Shown one piece after another: positions 1 to 5,780 of a DNA stretch of 12,581 bases (the first letter of the stretch is position 1; each line of letters opens with the position of its first letter). The stretch is from Polynucleobacter sp. (lineage in GTDB: Bacteria; Pseudomonadota; Gammaproteobacteria; Burkholderiales; Burkholderiaceae), in the NCBI GenBank assembly GCA_023257325.1, contig JALRCP010000023.1:1-12581 (forward strand), written 5' to 3'. The notes beneath the pieces are model-generated. The model saw only the letters and a program-made list of their open reading frames with translations. It did no database searches and had not been told where the DNA came from. A program made the position numbers and the translations under genes.

Positions 1-48
1 ATACAAAAAATTGTGAGTGGCGATGTTTCCTTAAGGAAATTAACATGA
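1..48 (+). CDS. birA: 3' end of biotin--protein ligase BirA (partial)
   Basis: Frame 1 is open from the window edge to a TGA at 46-48 and encodes a 15-residue tail containing SGDVSLR. This resembles the conserved end of BirA, which in E. coli reads GGEISLR close to the C-terminus. BirA attaches biotin to the acetyl-CoA carboxylase carrier protein. The stop overlaps the coaX start as ATGA (45-48), so the two are probably one operon with translational coupling. birA next to coaX is a common betaproteobacterial arrangement. The call rests on a very short tail plus context. Confidence 0.6.
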   Translation: MQKIVSGDVSLRKLT

Positions 49-824
49 ACTTACTTCTGATTGATGTAGGCAACACGCGCCTCAAATGGGCCATTCATCC
101 AGGCTCAGGATTAAATACAGCATTCAAACAACAAGGTCATAGCAACTTGAAAGACTTTCCAGAACTGCTGTCTTTACCTGAATTTAAAGACATACATCAG
201 CTGATTTATTCAAGTGTTGTTGAAGAAAATCAAACTGGTTTGTTGTTATCAGCCGTCCTTAAAACCTTACCCAAACTTCAATGCCAAAGAATTTTAGGCA
301 ACTCTGGTTTAACACACCTACCTAGTCTATATAGCGATCCCAGCCAATTAGGATCGGATCGTAGAGCAATGTTATTGGGCGCTGCCAACTTGTTACCCCA
401 TAAAAATCTCATGGTGATTGGTTCGGGCACTGCAACCACCATTGATTTTTTAATTGAAGGGCGTCACATAGGGGGCTGGATTACTCCAGGATTCCATTTA
501 ATGGCTGATAGTTTGGCAAGCAATACGGCTAATTTACCCATGATTACCGAGAGCGAAATAAATATCCCTTTGATTGAACCGGGACTAACAACAGAACATG
601 GCATGGCACAAGGAATTTTGGCAAGTCAGCTCGGCGCTATTTCAATGGGGCGTCAATATGCCTTGAATCATAATTTAAATATTGAAGCTTGTGTTTCTTC
701 GGGTGGCAATGCACCTCTTTTAAATGAACATCTTCAAACATGTTTAGAAGTCACCGTTTTACATGAGCCAGACTTGGTTCTCAAGGGCTTGTTGGCTTGG
801 AAAGAAATCGGATTTTCTAAATGA
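45..824 (+). CDS. coaX: Type III pantothenate kinase
   Basis: Phosphorylates pantothenate with ATP, the first committed step of coenzyme A synthesis, in the cytoplasm. The 259 residues match the usual length of about 250-260. Visible family motifs are the N-terminal phosphate-binding IDVGNTRLKW (6-15), the GSDR motif (103-106), GSGTATTID (126-134) with the conserved Asp134, GGWITPG in the middle, and a Gly-Gly pair in SSGGNAP near the C-terminus. These belong to the ASKHA-fold type III enzyme, not to CoaA. The ATG at 45 is preceded by AAGGAAA (33-39) at good spacing and overlaps the birA stop. The stop overlaps the next gene as ATGA at 821-824. Nothing is unusual in the protein. Confidence 0.95.
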   Translation: MNLLLIDVGNTRLKWAIHPGSGLNTAFKQQGHSNLKDFPELLSLPEFKDIHQLIYSSVVEENQTGLLLSAVLKTLPKLQCQRILGNSGLTHLPSLYSDPSQLGSDRRAMLLGAANLLPHKNLMVIGSGTATTIDFLIEGRHIGGWITPGFHLMADSLASNTANLPMITESEINIPLIEPGLTTEHGMAQGILASQLGAISMGRQYALNHNLNIEACVSSGGNAPLLNEHLQTCLEVTVLHEPDLVLKGLLAWKEIGFSK

Positions 825-1057
825 ATAAAAACAAACCCAATAAAAAATTAATCATTGCCATGGCGGTTTTTGCAGCCATTGCTCTTGAACTGAGTATTTT
901 GATTATTTATAAACCCATCATCGGGCAACAAATTATTAGCTCTTGGTTTGAATCAAAACCCGAAACAGTGAGTGAATATTTAAATAATGAAAGTCCAATT
1001 CAATTATTAGCTCCAAGCAATTCAGGATCTAATCTTATTCAAGAGCGCAGTCGTTGA
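821..1057 (+). CDS. Small single-pass membrane protein, function unknown
   Basis: Encodes 78 residues with a lysine-rich N-terminus (1-9), one clear hydrophobic helix (about 10-31) and a polar, low-complexity Ser/Asn-rich tail. The likely topology is a signal anchor with the tail outside the cytoplasm. The start overlaps the coaX stop (ATGA), which supports translation coupled to coaX. Its last 36 bases overlap the end of rfaE2 on the opposite strand, so the C-terminal residues share DNA with a conserved gene. I do not recognise a family. It might be a remnant of a longer periplasmic protein that lost its end at the convergent junction, but nothing in the sequence proves this. Confidence 0.6.
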   Translation: MNKNKPNKKLIIAMAVFAAIALELSILIIYKPIIGQQIISSWFESKPETVSEYLNNESPIQLLAPSNSGSNLIQERSR

Positions 1058-1525
1058 TCGATCATGAATAAATGGGATAGCATAAGCTTGCCCTCCCCAT
1101 GACTTAACCAAAGCAGTCTCAGCCAGCTGATCAATTTCGTAGTCACCACCTTTGACATAAATATCAGGCTTTACTTTTGCGATTAATTCAACCGGAGTTT
1201 TTTCAGAGAATAAAACGACTAAATCAACTGACTCTAAAGAGGCCAACAAAGCCATGCGATCTGCCTCTTGATTAAGCGGACGATCATCACCTTTACCCAG
1301 AAGTCTTACTGAGCTATCAGCGTTCACCCCAACAACTAGACTAGCACCAAGACTTCTTGCCTGAGCTAGATAACTGACATGCCCTCTATGTAAGATATCA
1401 AAAACTCCGTTAGTAAAAACAATGGGTTTAGGAAGCTTAAGTAGCTTTTCTTGAAGATTGTCTGCATGACAAATCTTTTTTTCAAAGCTGGGTAGCGGTA
1501 AGTTTTTAATATCAGCTGAAGTCAT
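1022..1525 (-). CDS. rfaE2: D-glycero-beta-D-manno-heptose 1-phosphate adenylyltransferase
   Basis: Transfers AMP from ATP to heptose 1-phosphate to make ADP-heptose precursor for the lipopolysaccharide inner core. This is the stand-alone nucleotidyltransferase half of the fused HldE found in E. coli. The 167 residues carry GVFDILHRGH (40-49) with the HxGH nucleotidyltransferase signature, NAD-SSVR (68-74), DRP plus downstream Gln and Arg (81-90), VKGGDY (124-129) and the C-terminal RSTT (156-159). The ATG at 1525 lies 20 bases after the photolyase stop on the same strand, so read-through from the light-regulated genes is possible. Only a weak GGG-type ribosome site precedes it. The 3' end overlaps the convergent small gene. 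Confidence 0.92.
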   Translation of the reverse strand: MTSADIKNLPLPSFEKKICHADNLQEKLLKLPKPIVFTNGVFDILHRGHVSYLAQARSLGASLVVGVNADSSVRLLGKGDDRPLNQEADRMALLASLESVDLVVLFSEKTPVELIAKVKPDIYVKGGDYEIDQLAETALVKSWGGQAYAIPFIHDRSTTALLNKIRS

Positions 1526-1545
1526 AGCCCATATCTTACAACTGA

Positions 1546-3072
1546 CTAGAGATTGTCTAAATTATTGAGAATCAATTGAGCATGCTTTGTAATTTTTTTC
1601 TGCTCATCAAGATCAATTTTTTTTAAGTTGGCGGTCATTAGGCGGGTTCTTGGATTGGTATCAAATTCAGCTTGATGGTTGATTAAAAAATTCCAATAAA
1701 GTGTGGTCATTGGACAAGCAGTTTCACCATGACGTTCACTGGATTGATAAACGCACTTTTCACAGTAATTACTCATCCGCTTGATATATGCACCGCTAGC
1801 CACATAAGGCTTGCTTGTGAATCTGCCACCGTTGGCAAACAAAGCCATGCCTGCAGTGTTGGGTAATTCAACCCATTCAAGCGCGTCAACATAGATGGCC
1901 AAATACCAATCACATACTTCTTTAGGCAAAATCTCAGCCAACAAAGCAAAATTTCCTGTGACCATTAATCTTTGAATATGATGTGCATAACCATACTGAA
2001 GAGTTTGCCCGATCGCATCTTGCATACAAGCCATCTTAGTTTCACCCGTCCAATACCACTTGGGAAGTTTTCTTTGATGACCGTAAAAATTTTCTTGAGC
2101 CATGCCAGGCATATCCAAGTAATACATGCCTCTTATGAATTCACGCCAACCTAATATTTGACGTACGAAGCCCTCGACAGCACTCAGCGGTAAATCATTT
2201 TTTTTCCACGCATTTACAGCTGCATCCACTACTTCTTTTGGGCTAATCAGCTTTAAATTTAATGAGCTTGATAGCAATGAGTGCCATCCAAATGGCGTAT
2301 TGGTCCACATGGCGTCTTGGTACATGCCAAACAATGGCAAACGCTCTGCGACGAAATGATCAAGAACCTTGAGAGCCTGATCCCTCGTAACTGGCCAAAA
2401 AAAATATTTACTCGAGCCTGGATGATCGGGATACTGCTTTTCTACCATTTCAATGACCGACTGAGTAATCGCGTCAGGAGAGAACCCAATAGGATGATCA
2501 AGATTAGTGGGTCCTTTTTTAGGATAGGGCTTTCTGTTTTGCTCATCAAAATTCCACTGATTGCCTTCCGGTTCGCCGTTTTCTTGCATCAGCACATGAT
2601 GCTTTTTTCGAAGGTATCGATAAAAGTATTCAAGTCTTAATTCTTTCTTAGCTCCAGCCCACTGCTTAAACTCATCTTGAGAGCAATAGAAATGGTCATC
2701 CTCCGCGAAGGTCACTGAAATATTTAACTGTTTTGCCAAATCTTCTAATTCTTCTTTTAAGCGCCATTCACCGGGTTCCACGCAAACTAAATGCGTGATT
2801 TGGTTTGACAAAATGTGTTTTCTGAGTACATCAGTGATTGAATCTTGACTATTTTCTACGTAAGTCAAATCATATTTTTTTGCTCTCAACTCTTGAGCAA
2901 AATGCCTCATGGCTGATAAAAATAGAATGATTTTTGCTTTATGCGTCCATACGTACTGAGATTCTGTTTTTGACTCAATCATAATGACTTGATCAGTCTT
3001 TGAATCAAAATGATTAAAGGCCGAACTATCGGCCTTTAATTGGTCTCCTAATACTAAGATGAGTTTTTTCAA
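1546..3072 (-). CDS. Iron-sulfur photolyase/cryptochrome-related protein (PhrB-like, FeS-BCP family)
   Basis: Probably a light-driven (6-4) DNA photolyase, or a cryptochrome-like sensor of the same family. The 508 residues match the FeS-BCP/CryPro class: an N-terminal antenna domain opening LILVLGDQL, then an all-helical FAD domain. Four cysteines at 349, 437, 440 and 453 have the spacing of the [4Fe-4S] ligands of Agrobacterium PhrB (350, 438, 441, 454). The active-site pair His364-His365 and the electron-transfer residues Trp341, Trp389 and Tyr390 also align at a constant offset of one (PhrB numbers from memory). The start is a TTG at 3072, needed for the conserved N-terminus. It lies six bases after the regulator's stop, so the two are co-transcribed. 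Family members use FAD and a lumazine antenna. Repair activity is inferred. Confidence 0.9.
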   Translation of the reverse strand: MKKLILVLGDQLKADSSAFNHFDSKTDQVIMIESKTESQYVWTHKAKIILFLSAMRHFAQELRAKKYDLTYVENSQDSITDVLRKHILSNQITHLVCVEPGEWRLKEELEDLAKQLNISVTFAEDDHFYCSQDEFKQWAGAKKELRLEYFYRYLRKKHHVLMQENGEPEGNQWNFDEQNRKPYPKKGPTNLDHPIGFSPDAITQSVIEMVEKQYPDHPGSSKYFFWPVTRDQALKVLDHFVAERLPLFGMYQDAMWTNTPFGWHSLLSSSLNLKLISPKEVVDAAVNAWKKNDLPLSAVEGFVRQILGWREFIRGMYYLDMPGMAQENFYGHQRKLPKWYWTGETKMACMQDAIGQTLQYGYAHHIQRLMVTGNFALLAEILPKEVCDWYLAIYVDALEWVELPNTAGMALFANGGRFTSKPYVASGAYIKRMSNYCEKCVYQSSERHGETACPMTTLYWNFLINHQAEFDTNPRTRLMTANLKKIDLDEQKKITKHAQLILNNLDNL

Positions 3073-3078
3073 TCGAAC

Positions 3079-4041
3079 TCAGTCTGCACGTTTTAAGCGC
3101 CAATCTTTAACGCTTTCAGAAATATCTTGCAGAGCAGCCATCACTTTGATTCCCTCCGGCGTGCGCTTACGCAAGGCTTGATTCTCACCACCGACCCAAA
3201 GCTCAACACCTGGCGCCAACTTTTCTTTTAGTTCATTCAAGCCATCAACCATCTGGTTTTGATTCATCTGAGAAGAGAAGGACAAAGCAATGACATCAGC
3301 TTTTTGAGCTCTTGCAGCTTGTGCAATTTCTAGAATGGGAGTTTGTGTGCCTAAGGAAACGCAGACGCAACCCTCTAAAGCCATTAAAGCCTCAGCCATC
3401 AACAAACCAAGGCTGTGATGCTCTTGAGGGAATGTTGTGAGCAAAATTCTGGGTCTTGCCAAGTCTTCGTTTTGCCCAGTATGTCCTCTTGGCACTGAAT
3501 TAATAGCGGTTCTAAGTAGGTGCTTGATTTGCTCTGTAAACAAATGTTCTTCATGTATTTCAAGCTTGCCTTCAGCCCAATACTCACCAATGTTCTTAAT
3601 GAGTGGCGCAACCACTTCGATGACAAAGCGATCTAAACCAATTTTCATCAAAGTAGTTGAAAGCGCCAACCTCAGGGCTTCTGTTTGATGCGATCTCAAT
3701 AAATCCAAATATCGGTCCATTTCTTCTTGAGAAATGGCAGATACCATGTGTACATTAGGGTCTTTAACCTGACTGGCCCGAGCACTTAATTCTTTCAGTG
3801 CCTCAATGGGCAAAGGCACTATTCGACCTGGGCGGTGCCCTAAATCCAATAATCTTTTTAAAAGTCTGAGTTTTTCAATTTGATCTGCTGGATAGACACG
3901 ATCGTCATTCTTATCCCTAAGGGGAGTAGGGAAGTTATACCGTCTTTCCCACACTCTTAAAGTGTCCTTGGCAATGCCTGTATCCCGCTCAACCGCGGCA
4001 ATACTCAGCATATCCGGCAAATTAGTAAATCGAACATTCAT
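3079..4041 (-). CDS. MerR-family B12-binding photoreceptor/transcriptional regulator (LitR/CarH type)
   Basis: Likely a repressor that binds DNA in the dark with adenosylcobalamin and releases it in light. Numbering here starts at the GTG at 4056 (325 residues). The MerR helix-turn-helix is at about 16-80 (LSIAAVERDTG, DTLRVWERRY). The helical cap domain holds Trp160, nine residues, then Glu170-His171, the Wx9EH signature of the 5'-deoxyadenosyl pocket. The Rossmann-type cobalamin domain (about 202-320) has E212-x-H214-x-x-G217, where His214 should be the lower cobalt ligand, and a late Gly-Gly (289-290). Alanine 161 stands where Thermus CarH has His132. I prefer the ATG at 4041; the GTG at 4056 is in frame and possible. 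It is divergent from gpx and co-transcribed with the photolyase. The fold is sure, the light role inferred. Confidence 0.92.
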   Translation of the reverse strand: MNVRFTNLPDMLSIAAVERDTGIAKDTLRVWERRYNFPTPLRDKNDDRVYPADQIEKLRLLKRLLDLGHRPGRIVPLPIEALKELSARASQVKDPNVHMVSAISQEEMDRYLDLLRSHQTEALRLALSTTLMKIGLDRFVIEVVAPLIKNIGEYWAEGKLEIHEEHLFTEQIKHLLRTAINSVPRGHTGQNEDLARPRILLTTFPQEHHSLGLLMAEALMALEGCVCVSLGTQTPILEIAQAARAQKADVIALSFSSQMNQNQMVDGLNELKEKLAPGVELWVGGENQALRKRTPEGIKVMAALQDISESVKDWRLKRAD

Positions 4042-4094
4042 AATGTGAAAACTCACGATGTGTCGCCAAGTGAATACGAGGTATCGACGTATAA

Positions 4095-4123
4095 ATTCTA
4101 CACTGTCTTAGACATAATTTGCA
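4095..4123 (-). promoter_or_regulatory. Candidate promoter of the regulator-photolyase operon
   Basis: Read on the minus strand, TAGAAT (4095-4100) is a good -10. At 17-base spacing the -35 position (4118-4123, TGCAAA) is poor, as is common for promoters controlled by MerR-type proteins. The palindrome at 4104-4114 lies inside the spacer, the classic place for a MerR-family operator. Transcription would begin about 30-50 bases before either start codon. Confidence 0.4.
4104..4114. promoter_or_regulatory. Candidate operator A, palindrome TGTCTTAGACA
   Basis: Two 5-base arms, TGTCT and AGACA, are perfect inverted repeats about one central base. The core GTC-N3-GAC recurs at 4167-4175 and, with a degenerate right arm, at 4189-4197. 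Its position between the proposed -35 and -10 of the regulator gene suggests autoregulation. Binding is inferred; the element does not match the TRTACA-N12-TGTAYA consensus I recall for Pseudomonas PplR1. Confidence 0.45.
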
Positions 4124-4164
4124 CATTTTTTAAATTGTGATTAATATAGGCACATATTGCTTAT

Positions 4165-4197
4165 TTGTCCAAGACGAAAATTGATCTTGTCCAAGTC
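4165..4197. promoter_or_regulatory. Candidate operators B and C, direct repeat TTGTCCAAGWC at 22-base period
   Basis: TTGTCCAAGAC (4165-4175) and TTGTCCAAGTC (4187-4197) differ at one of 11 positions and start 22 bases apart, two helical turns, so they lie on the same face of the DNA. Read on the minus strand, copy B is GTCTTGGACAA, which matches GTCTTAGACAT of site A (plus strand) at 9 of 11 positions. The pair brackets the proposed -35 of the gpx promoter, as expected for repression. CarH proteins are known to bind tandem repeats with an 11-base unit, so a 22-base period would fit. Confidence 0.5.
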
Positions 4198-4209
4198 CGC
4201 AAACATATT
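4181..4209 (+). promoter_or_regulatory. Candidate promoter of gpx-folE2
   Basis: TTGATC (4181-4186) and CATATT (4204-4209) are separated by 17 bases and give a plausible sigma-70 promoter. It would start transcription about 15-20 bases before the ATG at 4235. The -35 lies between operator copies B and C. Both hexamers are imperfect, so this is a proposal only. Confidence 0.35.
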
Positions 4210-4220
4210 AAAAATGGGTC

Positions 4221-4227
4221 GAGGAGA
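4221..4227 (+). promoter_or_regulatory. Ribosome binding site that sets the gpx start
   Basis: GAGGAGA is a strong Shine-Dalgarno sequence seven bases before the ATG at 4235. It makes that ATG the start, over the in-frame ATG at 4214 or the upstream TTG at 4157, which lies within or before the proposed promoter. Confidence 0.7.
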
Positions 4228-4234
4228 CAACCCA

Positions 4235-4870
4235 ATGTTGGTCGATGTTAAGAGTAGACCGAACCCCCCAAGAGTGGCGGGCAATAGTCGTGGGGGTCAC
4301 TTTTTCAGGATAACCGCCCTGGTTAGCCTGTTTTTTGCATTGATGTGGTTTTCTTGGCCAAAGGATGCTCAAGCAATGACATGCTCCAAAACTCTTTCTC
4401 ACACATTTTTGAGACTTCAAGATGAAGCTCCCCAAAATCTATGTCAGTACCAAGGAAAAGTGGTCCTGGTGGTCAATACCGCCAGTTACTGTGGTTTTAC
4501 GAGTCAGTACGAAGGTCTAGAAAAACTCTACAGTCAATATAAAGATAGAGGGCTGGTGGTTCTTGGTTTCCCATCCAATGACTTTGGCAAACAAGAGCCT
4601 GGCAGCAATAAAGAAATTGCAGAGTTTTGCCACAACACCTACGGCGTGAAGTTCCCAATGTTTGCCAAGTCTTCTGTGACTGGTCCAGATGCAAATCCTT
4701 TGTTCAAGCATTTGATTGAACAAACCGGAACTAAACCACGCTGGAACTTTTACAAATATCTCATTGATCGTCAAGGAAAAGTGATTGATGCGTACAGCAG
4801 CATGACCTCACCCACAAGCAAATCAATGCTTGCCCAAATTGAAAAATTACTTCAGGAGAAAGCTCAATGA
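4235..4870 (+). CDS. Exported glutathione peroxidase-family peroxidase
   Basis: Reduces hydrogen peroxide or lipid peroxides using glutathione or, more often in bacteria, thioredoxin. From the ATG at 4235 there are 211 residues. A basic N-terminus, a hydrophobic helix (about 23-40) and a possible signal-peptidase site after AQA (47) point to export or a membrane anchor, unlike the usual cytoplasmic enzymes. The catalytic tetrad is visible: Cys86 in NTASYCGFT, Gln120 in GKQEPG, and Trp170-Asn171 in RWNFYKY. Cys132 in EFCHNTYG sits where the resolving cysteine of thioredoxin-dependent enzymes lies. The usual FPCNQFG is FPSNDFG here. The stop overlaps folE2 (ATGA), so the genes are coupled. It is divergent from the photoreceptor and a glutathione peroxidase belongs to the singlet-oxygen regulon of Rhodobacter (from memory), which fits an oxidant-defence role. 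Confidence 0.9.
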   Translation: MLVDVKSRPNPPRVAGNSRGGHFFRITALVSLFFALMWFSWPKDAQAMTCSKTLSHTFLRLQDEAPQNLCQYQGKVVLVVNTASYCGFTSQYEGLEKLYSQYKDRGLVVLGFPSNDFGKQEPGSNKEIAEFCHNTYGVKFPMFAKSSVTGPDANPLFKHLIEQTGTKPRWNFYKYLIDRQGKVIDAYSSMTSPTSKSMLAQIEKLLQEKAQ

Positions 4871-5670
4871 ACGCACCAGAAAATATTTTTCTGCCTGATG
4901 TCCAATCTAGTTTGGATGAACGCAACATTGTCATTCAAAAAGTTGGTATCAAGTCAGTTCGCCATCCTGTACAACTAAAAACCAAAGCGGGCGTTCAATC
5001 GAGCATTGCGATGATTGACATGACAGTCAAGCTTCCAGGGAATGTCAAAGGTACGCACATGTCAAGATTTTTAGAAGTCTTGCAAAATGAACACCGCCCA
5101 CTGGAGTTCAATACAGTTCGCGAATTAATGACTAACATGCTTAATCGCTTAGAGGCGAATGAAGGTCACATCGATTTAAAAATGCCTCTCTTTTTAAATA
5201 AAGTAGCGCCAGTATCTGGCGTTGAGAGCTTACTAGACTACGATCTTCACATCAAAGCTGCTTATGAAAAAGGCATACTTCGCTATACCTTGCAAGTTCA
5301 AGTCCCCGTGACCAGTTTATGTCCTTGCTCTAAAAAGATTTCTCAATATGGCGCACACAATCAACGATCACACATTGTGATCGCTGCTGAGCTTACCGAA
5401 AGCATGGACGCAGAAGATTTAATCAAAATTGCTGAACAGGCAGCTTCTTGTGAACTTTGGGGTTTGCTCAAACGACCTGATGAGAAGTACGTCACAGAAA
5501 AAGCTTACGAAAATCCTAAGTTTGTTGAGGATTTGGTGAGAGACATTGCTGTTGCACTTGAGAATGAGAGCAAAGTGGTGGCCTATGAAGTTTCTTCTGA
5601 AAACTTTGAATCTATCCATAACCATTCAGCCTATGCATGGTTGGCCAACGACAAACGAAATAACCATTAA
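4867..5670 (+). CDS. folE2: GTP cyclohydrolase FolE2 (type IB)
   Basis: Converts GTP to 7,8-dihydroneopterin triphosphate, the first step of folate and pterin synthesis, in the cytoplasm. The 267 residues are typical. CPCSK (152-156), GAHNQRS (162-168), LLKRPDEKYVTE (200-211) and NPKFVED (216-222) are family signatures. Cys152, His164, Glu221 and His251 align at a constant offset of five with Cys147, His159, Glu216 and His246 of Neisseria FolE2, the metal and active-site residues as I remember them. Unlike FolE1, this form does not depend strictly on zinc. The ATG overlaps the gpx stop. A folE gene is reported as light-induced under LitR homologues in Pseudomonas putida, so its place beside the photoreceptor looks meaningful. 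It may supply folate cofactor or simply be the housekeeping enzyme. Confidence 0.95.
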   Translation: MNAPENIFLPDVQSSLDERNIVIQKVGIKSVRHPVQLKTKAGVQSSIAMIDMTVKLPGNVKGTHMSRFLEVLQNEHRPLEFNTVRELMTNMLNRLEANEGHIDLKMPLFLNKVAPVSGVESLLDYDLHIKAAYEKGILRYTLQVQVPVTSLCPCSKKISQYGAHNQRSHIVIAAELTESMDAEDLIKIAEQAASCELWGLLKRPDEKYVTEKAYENPKFVEDLVRDIAVALENESKVVAYEVSSENFESIHNHSAYAWLANDKRNNH

Positions 5671-5677
5671 CCCTTTT

Positions 5678-5762
5678 AACCACAAGACATGAAGCCTACT
5701 GAGCGCAGTTTCTCTCCCTCCCTTATTTTTGCTCAGGGGTGTCTTGTGGTTTTCTTCTTTTT
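5678..5762 (+). terminator. Long hairpin with T-rich tail between folE2 and the lipid operon
   Basis: AACCACAAGACA (5678-5689) and TGTCTTGTGGTT (5740-5751) form a perfect 12-base inverted repeat. Inside it CTGAGC (5699-5704) pairs with GCTCAG (5731-5736), leaving a 26-base pyrimidine-rich loop. A T-rich run (TTTTCTTCTTTTT, 5750-5762) follows. The stem begins eight bases after the folE2 stop. It fits a factor-independent terminator, though the 50-base space inside the outer stem is much longer than usual. It could instead be a partial attenuator or a processed RNA end. No convincing promoter lies between it and the next start at 5781. Confidence 0.6.
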
Positions 5763-5780
5763 ACATAACCTGAGACTTTC

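Larger units (their letters stand above)
4057..4234. other. Divergent intergenic regulatory region
   Basis: The longest gene-free stretch in the window (178 bases) separates the photoreceptor operon (left) from gpx-folE2 (right). It is AT-rich in the middle and contains the two proposed promoters, operators A-C and the gpx ribosome site. A weaker relative of the operator, TGTCGCCAAGTG (4061-4072), lies near the regulator start and differs by an inserted base. No small gene or structured RNA is evident. Confidence 0.7.

Noticed and set aside
1055..1066. Small GATCGATC palindrome at the coaX-side/rfaE2 junction as a terminator
   Set aside because: The arms are only four to five bases with no loop and no T run on either strand.
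2281..2640. Open frame of 119 codons on the plus strand inside the photolyase gene
   Set aside because: It lies wholly antisense to a well-conserved enzyme, has no ribosome site or recognisable motif, and its composition reads as a shadow of the real frame.
4157..4234. Longer start for the glutathione peroxidase (TTG at 4157 or ATG at 4214)
   Set aside because: The TTG lies upstream of or inside the proposed promoter and operators, and the strong GAGGAGA is placed for the ATG at 4235.
5740..5751. TGTCTTGTGG in the hairpin arms as a further copy of the GTCTTRGAC operator
   Set aside because: Only the first six bases of the core match, the right arm is absent, and the sequence is explained by pairing in the stem.
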